Source: Mesorhizobium sp. M1E.F.Ca.ET.045.02.1.1 (GTDB taxonomy: Bacteria > Pseudomonadota > Alphaproteobacteria > Rhizobiales > Rhizobiaceae). Taken from it: a DNA stretch of 64,000 nt. Every line of letters starts with the position of its first letter. Within the stretch, counting starts at the first letter, position 1. The position numbers and the translations under genes were made by a program. Positions 15,596 to 24,120 of the stretch are shown in pieces. The stretch is from NCBI RefSeq assembly GCF_003952485.1, contig NZ_CP034447.1, positions 7,268,501 through 7,332,500 of the forward strand. Reading direction: 5' to 3'. Under the pieces are notes generated by a model. The model did not search any database, had not been told where the DNA came from, and was given only the letters and a program-made list of their open reading frames with translations.

Positions 15596-15664
15596 CATAA
15601 CCGAATTTCGGCGCGGCGGGATTTGGGCGATTGCTGTTGTCACGAATTCACCGGGACCACAGCC

Positions 15665-16312
15665 ATGTACGCCCAAGCCTCCGCCAAGATCGAACTGTCG
15701 TCATACCTTCCTCATCAGAGCCCGGCGCCCATCTTTGAAGGGGCGACAACGCAGCCGGTCAGCTTCTTCCCGGCCGGCGCCGAGATTTACGCCCAGGGCG
15801 AAAAGGCCGGTGCCCTCTACCAGGTCGAATTCGGCGCCGTCCGTATCTACCGCTTGCTCGCCGACGGCCGCAGACAGATAAGCGCGTTCCACCTGGCCGG
15901 AGAAACATTCGGCTTCGAAGCCGACGCCAATCACCATTTCTTCGCCGAAGCGATCAATGCGACCGGCGTGCGCGTCTTTCGCACCCCCTCGGGCATGGAC
16001 ATGTCCCGCCAGCTTCTGCCCCTTGCGCTCAAGGGGCTGACCCGCGCGCAGGAACATCTTCTGGTGCTTGGCCGCCAGAACGCCATCGAGCGCGTCGCCG
16101 CATTCCTGGTCGAAATGTCCGAGCGTCAGGGTGGGTTGCGGCAGGTGGAACTGCCGATGTCGCGGATCGATATCGGCGACTATCTCGGCCTCACCATCGA
16201 AACCGTGTCGCGCGTCTTCACGCGGCTGAAGGAGAAAGGCGTCATCCGCCTGCTCAGCCTGCGCAGCATCGAAATCCTCAAGCGGGATGCGCTGCTGGCG
16301 ATGGGGGAATGA
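15665..16312 (+). CDS. fixK: Crp/Fnr-family activator FixK
   Basis: The 215-residue protein has a cyclic-nucleotide-type beta-roll (ALYQVEFGAVRIYRLLADGRR in two parts, then HLAGETFGFEAD) and a C-terminal helix-turn-helix with the recognition helix TIETVSRVFTRLKEKG. The E--SR residues there match recognition of TTGAT half-sites. It has no N-terminal cysteine cluster, so it is the FixK type, activated by synthesis through FixLJ rather than by its own Fe-S cluster. VEFGAVRIYRLLADGRRQIS is characteristic of FixK. A FixJ-like box lies 70 bp upstream, although fixLJ are 25 kb away. Expected targets are the TTGAT/TTGAC-N4-ATCAA boxes listed in this window. Confidence 0.85.
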   Translation: MYAQASAKIELSSYLPHQSPAPIFEGATTQPVSFFPAGAEIYAQGEKAGALYQVEFGAVRIYRLLADGRRQISAFHLAGETFGFEADANHHFFAEAINATGVRVFRTPSGMDMSRQLLPLALKGLTRAQEHLLVLGRQNAIERVAAFLVEMSERQGGLRQVELPMSRIDIGDYLGLTIETVSRVFTRLKEKGVIRLLSLRSIEILKRDALLAMGE

Positions 16313-16360
16313 GGCCCTTTTCGAGCCGATCTCCGCATCAACCTCCTGAAAGGGATGCCA

Positions 16361-16876
16361 ATGAAAACCACACTTACCACGCACACCGGATTCCGCTTCG
16401 AAGTGCGCCGTGCACGCGCCGACGACGAGCCGCTCGTAGCCGAGTTCTTCACTCATGTGACGCCGGAGGATTTGCGCTTCCGCTTCCTCGGAGCCGTGAA
16501 GGAGGTCTCGCATGAGCGGCTGGTGGCGATGACCCGTTCAGACGATCCGCATATTCATAATTTTCTTGCATTCTCGACCGACGGGATGCTGATCGCAGTG
16601 GCGACCCTCGCCAACGATCCGGCCGACCGGCGCGGCGAAGTCGCCATCTGCATTCGCGAAGACCGCAAGCATCTCGGCGTCAGCTGGGAATTTCTCGGCT
16701 ACATCGCGCGCTATGCAGACGACCATGGCATCGAGACGATCGAGTCGATCGAGAGCCGGGAAAACCGCGCCGCGATCGAGCTTGAGCGCGAGATGGGCTT
16801 CACCGTCGCACCCGACCCCAATGACTCTACACTCGTCCTGGTTCAGCGGAAGCTCGGCGCCAAGTTGCCGGGCTAG
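16361..16876 (+). CDS. GNAT acetyltransferase, resembling the GNAT domain of PatZ-type protein acetyltransferases
   Basis: The 171-residue protein is a stand-alone GNAT domain. VRRARADDEPLVAEFF, TPEDLRFRFLGAVKEVSHERL and the AcCoA-loop region (REDRKHLGVSWEFL) resemble the C-terminal acetyltransferase domain of large acyl-CoA-synthetase-like protein lysine acetyltransferases. It follows fixK by about 48 bp on the same strand and converges on ackA, an acetyl-phosphate enzyme. A role in protein acetylation is therefore possible but inferred. I start at 16361, with AGGG 6 nt upstream; an ATG at 16355 touches the ribosome site. Its TAG stop is the first triplet of a mosaic repeat. Confidence 0.75.
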   Translation: MKTTLTTHTGFRFEVRRARADDEPLVAEFFTHVTPEDLRFRFLGAVKEVSHERLVAMTRSDDPHIHNFLAFSTDGMLIAVATLANDPADRRGEVAICIREDRKHLGVSWEFLGYIARYADDHGIETIESIESRENRAAIELEREMGFTVAPDPNDSTLVLVQRKLGAKLPG

Positions 16877-17001
16877 AGCAATTTCAGGAAAAGCGCGCAA
16901 CGATTGGGCTCGGCGACTTCGCCGGAGCCTTCCCTTCGGAATTGCGTAAAAATAAACAGTTAGAGCGGTTCAGCGATTCTACCAAACGCTGAACCGCTCT
17001 G
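16874..17001. repeat. RIME-like mosaic repeat, copy 2 (family 1, replaced centre)
   Basis: Starts TAGAGCAATTTCAGG and ends GAACCGCTCT, with GGAATTGCGTAAAAATAAAC in the middle. The usual GTGTAACGGTTTTCC core is replaced by a different hairpin (GGCTCGGCGA-CTT-CGCCGGAGCC). The first TAG is the stop codon of the GNAT gene; the other end lies 26 bp from the end of ackA. It lies between convergent genes. Confidence 0.85.
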
Positions 17002-17026
17002 AGTCCCACCACCCGTCACGGGCAAA

Positions 17027-18202
17027 TCAGACCACTTCGAGTTTGAGGAGTTGCGTGGCCACCGCGCGTTCCTCGTCGGCCGGAATGACAAGAACGTCGA
17101 CGCGGGAATTCGGGGCGCTGACCAGTTCGACGCCACCGCGGTTCAAACCGTCATCGAGCGCGACACCGAGCCATGCCGCGGCCTCGCAGATCCTTTGCCG
17201 GATTTGAGGCGCATGCTCGCCGATGCCCGCGGTGAACACGAGCGTGTCGAGCCCTCCAAGCGCGGCTGCGAGCGATCCGATCTCACGCCCGACGCGATAG
17301 ACGAAGAGATCGACGGCACGGGCCGCCGCAGGGTCCTTCGACGCAAGCAGGGTCTGCATATCCCCGGAAATGCCGGATACGCCGAGAAGGCCCGATTGCT
17401 CATAAAGCAAGGTGGACAATTCGTCCGGCGACAGCTTGCGATCCTGCAAAAGGTGCAGAAGCACGCCAGGATCGATGGCGCCGCAGCGTGTGCTCATGAC
17501 GAGGCCGTCAAGCGTCGAAAAACCCATGGTGGTGGCGAGGCTTTCCCCGGCCTTCATCGCGCACAGGCTCGCCCCGCTGCCGAGATGGGCGACAATCGTT
17601 CGTCCGCCGGCGCTTGAGCCGTAGCGGTCACGGAGCTTCGCAGCGATGTGGCTGTAGGAGAGCCCGTGGAAGCCATAGGAGACGATGCCCTGCTCCGACA
17701 TCTCGCGCGGCAAGCCATAGAGCCGGGCGAGCTCGGGCCGCGCCGCGTGGAAGGCGGTATCGAAGCAGCCGACCTGTTTGACTCCAGGCAAAAGCCGACG
17801 GGCCAGGCCGACGATCTCCAAGTTAATCGCCTGATGGATCGGAGCGAGCGGTTCGAGCCTGTGCAGGGCATCGACCGTGCGCTCGTCGAGCAGGGTCGCG
17901 CGAACTAAATTCTGACCGCCATGCACGATGCGATGGCCCACTTTGCCGACCTGGCGCAGAAGGCCGCTATCGGCGAGAAAGGAGGATACGGCTTCGAATG
18001 CCTTCGCAATATCGATCGGCCCGTCCCCCAAGCTCCTGTCGATCCCGGGCGACAAAGCCATGGGCGCGACGTGCAATCGTGGACGGTACCCGATCGATGA
18101 AACGCTGCCACGCGCCAGCAGGGGAAGTTCGCCGCGCTCCTGAAACAGGGCGAACTTCAGGCTTGAGGAACCGCCATTGAGGATGAGAATGGTACCGATC
18201 AT
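17027..18202 (-). CDS. ackA: Acetate kinase
   Basis: The 391-residue cytoplasmic enzyme interconverts acetyl phosphate + ADP and acetate + ATP. It starts MIGTILILNGGSSSLKFALF, with the Asn/Ser-rich phosphate-binding opening of acetokinases. It contains HRIVHGG, FDTAFH, RYGFHG-like SYGFHGLSYSHIA, AHLGSGASLCA, and the C-terminal VFTAGIGEHAPQIR. Length is normal. I start at 18202; a longer frame adds residues unlike the family. It follows the phosphoketolase gene by 62 bp on the same strand. Together they form a phosphoketolase-acetate kinase path that turns sugar phosphates into acetate with ATP gain and no pyruvate dehydrogenase step. Confidence 0.95.
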   Translation of the reverse strand: MIGTILILNGGSSSLKFALFQERGELPLLARGSVSSIGYRPRLHVAPMALSPGIDRSLGDGPIDIAKAFEAVSSFLADSGLLRQVGKVGHRIVHGGQNLVRATLLDERTVDALHRLEPLAPIHQAINLEIVGLARRLLPGVKQVGCFDTAFHAARPELARLYGLPREMSEQGIVSYGFHGLSYSHIAAKLRDRYGSSAGGRTIVAHLGSGASLCAMKAGESLATTMGFSTLDGLVMSTRCGAIDPGVLLHLLQDRKLSPDELSTLLYEQSGLLGVSGISGDMQTLLASKDPAAARAVDLFVYRVGREIGSLAAALGGLDTLVFTAGIGEHAPQIRQRICEAAAWLGVALDDGLNRGGVELVSAPNSRVDVLVIPADEERAVATQLLKLEVV

Positions 18203-18264
18203 TGCCGGCCGGTTCCGGCCAACCTCACGGCGCCCGTCCTCTCGGTGTGGCGCTTCGGCATCGA

Positions 18265-20646
18265 CTACCGCTCCCATTTCCAGCCGAGGATTTCGGGCAT
18301 GTCCTGTCCATGCTCGCGGATATAGGCATGGTGCTCGATCAGCTTGCCTTCCATGGCCTGTTTCAGTTGGATGTGCGCGCCGGCCGGCTCGGGAATGCGG
18401 TCGAGCACGCTCAGCACGAGATGATAGCGGTCCAGCCCATTCAGCACGGTCATGTCGAAGGGTGTGGTGGTCGTCCCCTCCTCATTGTAGCCGCGCACAT
18501 GGATGTTGTCATGGTTGGTCCGCCGATAGGTCAGGCGATGGATGGTCCATGGATAGCCGTGGTAGGCGAAGATGACGGGCTTATCCCTGGTGAAAAGCGC
18601 GTCGAACTCGCGATCCGACAGGCCGTGCGAATGGTGTTCCTTCGGCTGCAGGGTCATCAGGTCGACGATATTGACCACCCTGATCCTGAGTTCGGGAATG
18701 TGGTCTCTCATAATCTGAACGGCGGCCAGCGTCTCGAGCGTCGGCACATCACCGGCACAAGCCATCACCACATCCGGCTCGGTCCCGCGATCGGTCGACG
18801 CCCAGTCCCATATTCCGATGCCGGCGCTGCAGTGAACCTTCGCGTCGTCGATGGACAGCCACTGCCAGGACTTGGCCTTGCCGGCGACGATGACGTTGAT
18901 GCGGTTCCATGTCCGCAGCACATGGTCGGTCACGCAAAGCAGGCTGTTTGCGTCCGCCGGCAGGTAGACGCGCACGACATCCGCTTTCTTGTTCAAAGCC
19001 ACGTCGATGAAGCCTGGGTCCTGGTGGCTGAAGCCGTTGTGCTCCTGCTGCCAAACGTGGCTGGACAAGAGGTAGTTCAGCGAGGCGACCGGTCGCCGCC
19101 AGGGCAGCTTGCGGCAAGCGTCCAGCCATTTCGCATGCTGGTTGAACATGGAGTCGACGATGTGCGTGAAAGCCTCGTAACAGGAGAACAAGCCGTGGCG
19201 GCCAGTCAGGAGATAACCTTCCAGCCAACCCTGACAGGTATGCTCGGATAGGATCTCCAGAACCCTGCCTTCCCTGCCGAGGTGAACATCCTCGGGCAGG
19301 ATCTCTTCCATCCAGGCACGCTCCGTCACCTCGAAGACATCCTGCAGCCGGTTAGAAGCCGTTTCGTCGGGGCCGACGATGCGGAAGTTGTTCGAGCTTT
19401 GATTCAACGCCATGACGTCGCGCAGGAAGTTGCCCATGACACGGGTCGATTCTGCCTTGACGTCTCCGGGGCGGGAGAGCGGGACCGCATGCTCATCCAA
19501 GCCAGGCAGTTCAAGGGAGCGGCGAAGCAGACCGCCATTGGCATGCGGGTTGGCGCCCATGCGCATGGCGCCTTGCGGCGCGGTGGCGCCGATCGCGGGC
19601 ACCAGTACGCCCGCGGCATCGAAGAGTTCTTCAGGCCGGTAGCTCTTCAGCCAATCCTCGAGCATCTTCAGATGCGCAGGGTTTTCGGCGAGGCCGGAGA
19701 GTGGAACCTGGTGCGCGCGCCAAAACCCTTCGGTCTTCAGTCCATCGACCTCCTTGGGGCCTGTCCAGCCCTTTGGGCTTCGCAGCACGATCATCGGCCA
19801 TTTCGGACGGGGCTGCGCGGTCGCCGCGCCGCTGCGCGCCGCCTGCTGGATCGCCTTGATGCTATCCAGCGCATCGTCGAGCACGACGGCCATGCGCTCG
19901 TGCATCCAGGCCGGATCGTCGCCTTCGACGAACAGCGGCTCGTAGCCATAGCCGACGAACAGCGCGCGCAATTCCTCCTCAGGGATGCGGGCGAGAATGG
20001 TGGGATTGGCGATCTTGTAGCCGTTGAGGTGGAGGATCGGCAGCACCGCCCCGTCACGCGCCGGGTTGAGGAACTTGTTGGAATGCCAGGACGTGGCCAG
20101 CGGCCCGGTTTCCGCCTCGCCGTCGCCAACGACGCAAGCGACGATCAAACCCGGGTTATCGAAGGCGGCGCCATAGGCATGCGAGAGCGCGTAGCCGAGC
20201 TCGCCACCTTCATGGATCGATCCGGGCACATCCGGCGCCGCGTGGCTTGGGATGCCGCCGGGAAAGGAGAACTGCCGGAAGAGCTTCTTCATTCCGGCCT
20301 CGTCCAACTGGATATCGGGATTGATCTCGCTGTAGGTGCCCTCGAGGTAGGTGTTCGCGACCATGGCAGGCCCGCCGTGGCCAGGGCCGCAGATATAGAT
20401 GACGTTTGCGTCGCGCAGTCTGATGGCGCGGTTGAGATGCGCATAGATGAAGCTGAGGCCCGGCGAGGTTCCCCAATGGCCAAGCAGCCTGGGCTTGACA
20501 TGCTCCAGCCGAAGGGGCTCGCGAAGCAGCGGATTGTCGAGCAGATAGATCTGCCCGATGGTCAGGTAGTTGGCGGCACGCCAGTAGGCATCGATGTCGT
20601 GCAGTTCCTGCGCAGACAAGCGATTGGTGCTGGGACGCTCGGTCAT
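18265..20646 (-). CDS. xfp: Phosphoketolase (xylulose-5-P/fructose-6-P)
   Basis: The 793-residue thiamine-diphosphate enzyme splits xylulose 5-phosphate or fructose 6-phosphate with phosphate, giving acetyl phosphate plus glyceraldehyde 3-phosphate or erythrose 4-phosphate. Family landmarks are [20 protein letters not shown] near the start, [26 protein letters not shown], the Th[21 protein letters not shown] and the C-terminal [19 protein letters not shown] region. Start at 20646 has AAGGAG 7 nt upstream; length matches the usual size of about 790. It is transcribed away from the DUF1858 gene, with a hybrid Fnr-type box 130 bp upstream, and is followed by ackA. Placement among low-oxygen regulators suggests use under oxygen limitation (inference). 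Confidence 0.95.
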   Translation of the reverse strand: MTERPSTNRLSAQELHDIDAYWRAANYLTIGQIYLLDNPLLREPLRLEHVKPRLLGHWGTSPGLSFIYAHLNRAIRLRDANVIYICGPGHGGPAMVANTYLEGTYSEINPDIQLDEAGMKKLFRQFSFPGGIPSHAAPDVPGSIHEGGELGYALSHAYGAAFDNPGLIVACVVGDGEAETGPLATSWHSNKFLNPARDGAVLPILHLNGYKIANPTILARIPEEELRALFVGYGYEPLFVEGDDPAWMHERMAVVLDDALDSIKAIQQAARSGAATAQPRPKWPMIVLRSPKGWTGPKEVDGLKTEGFWRAHQVPLSGLAENPAHLKMLEDWLKSYRPEELFDAAGVLVPAIGATAPQGAMRMGANPHANGGLLRRSLELPGLDEHAVPLSRPGDVKAESTRVMGNFLRDVMALNQSSNNFRIVGPDETASNRLQDVFEVTERAWMEEILPEDVHLGREGRVLEILSEHTCQGWLEGYLLTGRHGLFSCYEAFTHIVDSMFNQHAKWLDACRKLPWRRPVASLNYLLSSHVWQQEHNGFSHQDPGFIDVALNKKADVVRVYLPADANSLLCVTDHVLRTWNRINVIVAGKAKSWQWLSIDDAKVHCSAGIGIWDWASTDRGTEPDVVMACAGDVPTLETLAAVQIMRDHIPELRIRVVNIVDLMTLQPKEHHSHGLSDREFDALFTRDKPVIFAYHGYPWTIHRLTYRRTNHDNIHVRGYNEEGTTTTPFDMTVLNGLDRYHLVLSVLDRIPEPAGAHIQLKQAMEGKLIEHHAYIREHGQDMPEILGWKWER

Positions 20647-20775
20647 TTCCGACTCCTTCGCTGGTTCCAAACCGACCCCGGCTAAACCACAACGCACCGA
20701 CGCTGCCACCGGTTCATGACCGGCCGGTGTCAAGAGTGGCCGCCATCGATCTATCGGGAGAAGAACGGTCGAGCT

Positions 20776-20789
20776 TTGATCCATCGCAA
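20776..20789. promoter_or_regulatory. Hybrid Crp/Fnr-type box between xfp and the DUF1858 gene
   Basis: TTGAT-CCAT-CGCAA joins an Fnr/FixK half-site (TTGAT) to an NnrR-type half-site (CGCAA) with correct 4-bp spacing. It is about 130 bp from the xfp start and 150 bp from the DUF1858 start, farther than the other boxes here, so its function is uncertain. Confidence 0.35.
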
Positions 20790-20938
20790 AAATGCCAGGC
20801 CAGGGCGGCCGCAGCTCTGAAATGCGCCTCAAGTTCCGGCTCGCCGAGCGAGGCAAGACAGCGCCATCTTTGTTTCAGAGCAACGAACACACCGGAAAGC
20901 CCGTGCAGGATGCCGGCCTGTACATGCGGACAAACGCC

Positions 20939-21154
20939 ATGAAACGCAAATTGAACGACGACGCGACGATGGACGGGATCATGCGCGAGACGCCGGCGGC
21001 AATCCGTGTCGTCCTCCAGCACGGCATGCTGTGCGTCGGCTGCCCGATCGCTTCCTTTCACACGGTTTCCGACGCGGCACGCGAGCATGATCTCGATGAA
21101 GAGCAGCTTCGCCGCGAGCTGCAGGCCGCGATCGAAAACGGTCACGTCGAATAG
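20939..21154 (+). CDS. DUF1858 small protein, hybrid-cluster-associated redox disulfide type
   Basis: The 71-residue cytoplasmic protein has the DUF1858 pattern: MDGIMRETPAAIRVVLQHGM, the redox pair CVGC, then FHTVSDAAREHDLDEEQL. The family is often encoded near hybrid-cluster proteins, nitrite/NO genes or anaerobic regulators and is thought to carry a redox disulfide; its exact role is unknown. Here it is between phosphoketolase (divergent) and the NnrR-type regulator (convergent), which fits an NO- or low-oxygen-related role. Start choice is weak: no good ribosome site precedes 20939 or the alternative 20924. Its TAG stop is the first triplet of a mosaic repeat. Confidence 0.8.
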   Translation: MKRKLNDDATMDGIMRETPAAIRVVLQHGMLCVGCPIASFHTVSDAAREHDLDEEQLRRELQAAIENGHVE

Positions 21155-21234
21155 AGCGGCTCGCCGTTTGGCAGAATCGCTTAACCGCTCCAACTATTTG
21201 TTTTTACGCAATTCCGGACGGTGGAATTGCTCTA
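21152..21234. repeat. RIME-like mosaic repeat, copy 3 (short form), stop codons at both ends
   Basis: The 83-bp element starts TAGAGCGG and ends GCTCTA, with TTGTTTTTACGCAATTCCG in the middle, and lacks the GGAAAACCGTTACACAC core. Its left TAG is the stop of the DUF1858 gene and its right TAG (minus strand) is the stop of the NnrR-type gene. The whole gap between these convergent genes is the repeat. Confidence 0.9.
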
Positions 21235-21936
21235 GCTTTTCGTCGCCCGACCTTCGGCGATGACGAGGAGCCGATGCGGCTCGACCACGACGATCCTCTG
21301 GCGCCCGCTCTTGACGAGCTCCTGGTCTTCCCAGGCTGAAAGCAACCGGCTCACCGTATGGAGCGTGGTGCCCGTCATTTCCGCGACGTCCTGGCGTGAA
21401 ATCGGGAAGTCGATCAGAATCCCTTCCTCGGTCTTTTTCCCCGACTGCTTGATCAGCTTTAGCAGCGCATGCGCAACGCGCTGTTCCACCTGCTCGGTGG
21501 ACATCTCGATGACGCGCGCGTGGGCGTCCTGCAGCCTGCTTCCCACCGTCTTGTAGATGTTCGAACTGAAGCTCGGGAAGCTCGCCGCGAATGTCGGCCA
21601 GAGCCGGCTTGGCCAGGCAAGCGCCACGCAATCGACGGCGGCGATGGCATTTGCCGGGTAGGCCGTCAGGCCCAGCGCGCTGGCGATCCCCATCAACTCG
21701 CCGGGGCTTATGTACCGGACGGTCACCTCGTGCCCGTCCGGGGTCGACTTCACCACGCGCACGTGGCCGTCGAGCAGCAGGAAGAATGAATGAGCCTCCT
21801 GCTCCTGCTCGAACACCGGCTGATCCTTGGCAATCCGAATGGACCTTGCCTGCCCGACTATGCGGTCGAGGTCCGCGGCTGCGATCCCCTCGAAAACGGA
21901 CAGACCGGCAATCAGTGATCGATCAAGGCTTGCCAA
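21232..21936 (-). CDS. nnrR: Crp/Fnr-family regulator, NnrR/NNR type
   Basis: The 234-residue protein has the effector beta-roll (SFFLLLDGHVRVVKSTPDG, SPGELMGIAS) and a helix-turn-helix whose recognition helix reads TTLHTVSRLLSAWE, as in NNR/NnrR nitric-oxide-responsive regulators; the closing SGRQRIVVVEPH also fits. It has no cysteine cluster. NnrR proteins activate nirK, nor and nnrS in response to NO. The three TTGCG-N4-(C/G)GCAA boxes before nnrS, the pseudoazurin gene and nirK are the expected targets and differ from the FixK boxes. It is divergent from nnrS, and its TAG stop is part of a mosaic repeat. Confidence 0.8.
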   Translation of the reverse strand: MASLDRSLIAGLSVFEGIAAADLDRIVGQARSIRIAKDQPVFEQEQEAHSFFLLLDGHVRVVKSTPDGHEVTVRYISPGELMGIASALGLTAYPANAIAAVDCVALAWPSRLWPTFAASFPSFSSNIYKTVGSRLQDAHARVIEMSTEQVEQRVAHALLKLIKQSGKKTEEGILIDFPISRQDVAEMTGTTLHTVSRLLSAWEDQELVKSGRQRIVVVEPHRLLVIAEGRATKS

Positions 21937-22063
21937 CGGCCTTTTCTCCCCGGGCTTTCAACGGGGCAAACACGCTCAGGCCCCTGACCAGACTGTGTCA
22001 CGGACGACCGCCCGTCGACAAGTGAAGCTTCCTGTCGGTGTCGCCCGCGATTCACGCTCTTGT

Positions 22064-22077
22064 TTGCGCTGAGGCAA
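22064..22077. promoter_or_regulatory. NnrR-type box upstream of nnrS
   Basis: TTGCG-CTGA-GGCAA, a near palindrome, ends 68 bp before the nnrS start. Spacing is close to that of the pseudoazurin and nirK boxes of the same type. It is also about 128 bp from the start of the divergent nnrR gene. Confidence 0.6.
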
Positions 22078-22145
22078 ATTCCATCCTCCTTGACCGGGAT
22101 AGAAGAGCCACACAGGCACCTTGCCTGGGTTCCAACGAGGCAGTC

Positions 22146-23345
22146 ATGGCAATTCCACGGACGCGGCCGAGCGCCTATCCGGCAATTCTCTCCTACGGGT
22201 TCCGGCCCTTCTTTCTGCTTGGCTCGCTGCAAGCCGCTACCGCGATGCTTTTGTGGTTGCCCCTCTATTACGGCAAGCTCGAAACTTTCAGCACGTTCCT
22301 GCCCGTGGATTGGCATATTCACGAATTGCTCTTTGGCTATCTGTCGGCAGTCGTGACCGGCTTCCTGCTGACTGCAATTCCGAATTGGACCGGACGACTT
22401 CCCGTTCAGGACTTTCGCCTGCTGGTGCTCGTGCTGCTCTGGATCGCGGGCCGGGTGGCCGTGTTCTTTTCGGCAGAGATGGGCTGGCTCTTGAGCGCAG
22501 CCATGGATTGCTCCTTTCTTCTCGCCGTGGTCGCCGCAGCCGCAACGGAAATCGTTGCCGGAAGAAACTGGCGGAACCTCAAGGTGCTCCTGCCGGTCGC
22601 AACGCTTTTCGCGGCAAATGTCATGTTTCATGTCGAAGCCCATTACCAGGGCGTCTCCGACATGAGCCGGCGCCTCGGTCTTGGAGCGGTCGTCGTCCTC
22701 ATCATGATCATCGGCGGGCGGATCGTTCCGAGTTTCACAGGCAATTGGCTGGCTCGCGAGAAGCCGGGCCGGCTCCCGGCACCGTTCGGCCGGTTCGATG
22801 CCGGAACCATCGCGCTGTCCGCTATCGGACTCGCCGCGTGGGCTTTCTTCCCGGACAGCATCGCAACCGGCGTGCCGCTAATCGCCGCGGCGATCTTCAA
22901 TGCCATTCGGCTCGCCCGCTGGGCGGGTGACCGAACGCCGTCCGATCCTCTGGTTCTGATCTTGCATGTCGCATTCGCCTTTGTGCCGTTTGGGCTGCTG
23001 CTTGCCGGGCTGGCCATCTTCGCTCCGGAAACGATCCCCGCAATTGCCGGCATCCATGCGTTCGCGGTGGGGGCGATCGCCTGCATGACGCTTGCCGTCA
23101 TGACCCGCGCTTCCCTCGGCCACACGGGCCGCGAATTGAGGGCGGGCGGAGGAACAAGAGCTGTCTTCGTCGCGATCGTAAGCGCCGCCATTCTGCGCGT
23201 GGCCGCCGCCATGGCGCCTGACGCGGCGATTCTCCTCCACATCTCGGCGGCACTCTGGGTTGCGGCCTTCGCCGGCTATGCAGTGCTGTTTGGCGGCATG
23301 CTCTTGCGGCCACGCCTGCAAGCACGCCGCAAGAGCGCCTCTTGA
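22146..23345 (+). CDS. nnrS: NnrS family membrane haem-copper protein
   Basis: The 399-residue inner-membrane protein has about twelve hydrophobic helices and NnrS motifs: SYGFRPFFLLGSL near the N-terminus, DWHIHELLFGY, and later HVEAHYQGV, GGRIVPSFTGNWLA and VMTRASLGHTGR. NnrS proteins are haem/copper proteins in NnrR regulons and relieve NO stress. Start at 22146 has GAGG 5 nt upstream; the longer in-frame ATG at 22038 would place the NnrR-type box inside the gene. It leads the run nnrS, pseudoazurin, nirK, nirV, globin. Confidence 0.9.
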   Translation: MAIPRTRPSAYPAILSYGFRPFFLLGSLQAATAMLLWLPLYYGKLETFSTFLPVDWHIHELLFGYLSAVVTGFLLTAIPNWTGRLPVQDFRLLVLVLLWIAGRVAVFFSAEMGWLLSAAMDCSFLLAVVAAAATEIVAGRNWRNLKVLLPVATLFAANVMFHVEAHYQGVSDMSRRLGLGAVVVLIMIIGGRIVPSFTGNWLAREKPGRLPAPFGRFDAGTIALSAIGLAAWAFFPDSIATGVPLIAAAIFNAIRLARWAGDRTPSDPLVLILHVAFAFVPFGLLLAGLAIFAPETIPAIAGIHAFAVGAIACMTLAVMTRASLGHTGRELRAGGGTRAVFVAIVSAAILRVAAAMAPDAAILLHISAALWVAAFAGYAVLFGGMLLRPRLQARRKSAS

Positions 23346-23404
23346 AAGCGGGCGACGCGGCGCACCTCCTCGCTTGTTGCGCGCCGATCATTTTCGTCGG
23401 GCAA

Positions 23405-23418
23405 TTTGCGCCAGCGCA
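23405..23418. promoter_or_regulatory. NnrR-type box upstream of pseudoazurin gene
   Basis: TTGCG-CCAG-CGCAA is a perfect palindrome with the Crp/Fnr-family spacing, ending 75 bp before the pseudoazurin start. It has GC rather than AT next to TTG, as expected of NnrR rather than FixK/FnrN sites. Confidence 0.7.
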
Positions 23419-23493
23419 AATCACCAGGTCGCCCGGCGAACTAGAAGGACGCAACGGTTGATGCCGTGGTGAAACAAAGAAAGGAATTCTCCA

Positions 23494-23940
23494 ATGAAAC
23501 TGCCCCTGGTTGCCGCGGCGATCGCATTGCTCTCAATTGTCGGCGTTGCCAATGCCGAAGAACATGTCGTGCAGATGCTGAACAAGGGTGAAAAGGGCGC
23601 GATGGTGTTCCAGCCCGATTTTGTCCGGGCGGCTCCCGGCGACACCATCAAGTTCGTGCCTACCGACAAGACCCACAATGCCGAGATTATCAAGGGAATG
23701 ATCCCGGACGGCGCTGAAGCCTTCAAGGGCAAGGCGAGCGAGGAGATCACGGTCACCCTTACCAAAGAGGGCGTCTATGGCGTGAAATGCGCTCCCCACT
23801 ACGGCATGGGCATGGTGGCTCTGATCGTCGTCGGCAAGCCCGTCAACCTGGAAGCGGCGGAAGCCGTCAAGCAGACCGGCAAGGCGAAGCCCGTCTTTGC
23901 CGAACTGTTCGCGGAAGCGACCAAGACCGCTTCGAACTGA
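23494..23940 (+). CDS. Pseudoazurin (blue copper electron carrier)
   Basis: The 148-residue precursor has a signal peptide of about 21 residues ([20 protein letters not shown]) and a cupredoxin domain. Type 1 copper ligands are His61, Cys99, His102 and Met107; counted from the mature N-terminus they are 40, 78, 81 and 86, the standard pseudoazurin numbers. Pseudoazurin is a periplasmic electron donor to copper nitrite reductase. The gene lies just upstream of nirK but is closed by a strong terminator, and both have their own NnrR-type box, so the two are co-regulated rather than co-transcribed. Confidence 0.95.
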   Translation: MKLPLVAAAIALLSIVGVANAEEHVVQMLNKGEKGAMVFQPDFVRAAPGDTIKFVPTDKTHNAEIIKGMIPDGAEAFKGKASEEITVTLTKEGVYGVKCAPHYGMGMVALIVVGKPVNLEAAEAVKQTGKAKPVFAELFAEATKTASN

Positions 23941-23987
23941 TCCGACAGCGCGCGTGGCTGCCTCCGGCAATGGCGGGCTGGAGGCAC

Positions 23988-24027
23988 TGGCCGGACAGAC
24001 CATGGGAGAGGTCTGTCCGGCCATTTT
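23988..24027 (+). terminator. Rho-independent terminator after pseudoazurin gene
   Basis: TGGCCGGACAGACC and GGTCTGTCCGGCCA form a perfect 14-bp stem with an 8-nt loop, followed directly by TTTTCATTTT. It is 48 bp after the stop codon. Confidence 0.9.
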
Positions 24028-24088
24028 CATTTTGCGATTTGGCATCCGCAGCAATCACGGCCAAGCAATGCGGGGATGCATCCGGCAA

Positions 24089-24102
24089 TTGATCCAAATC
24101 AA
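24089..24102. promoter_or_regulatory. FixK/FnrN box upstream of nirK
   Basis: TTGAT-CCAA-ATCAA is a perfect anaerobox, ending 95 bp before the nirK start and 18 bp upstream of the NnrR-type box. Its position suggests a second activator site acting from farther upstream. Confidence 0.75.
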
Positions 24103-24120
24103 AAATCAATTGATCCAGGT

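Noticed and set aside
22089..22102. TTGACCGGGATAGA as a FixK/FnrN site before nnrS
   Set aside because: The right half has too many mismatches to ATCAA; the nearby TTGCG-N4-GGCAA fits better.
22038..22145. Longer N-terminus for NnrS from an upstream ATG
   Set aside because: It would place the NnrR-type box inside the coding region and adds residues unlike NnrS; the ATG at 22146 has a better ribosome site.
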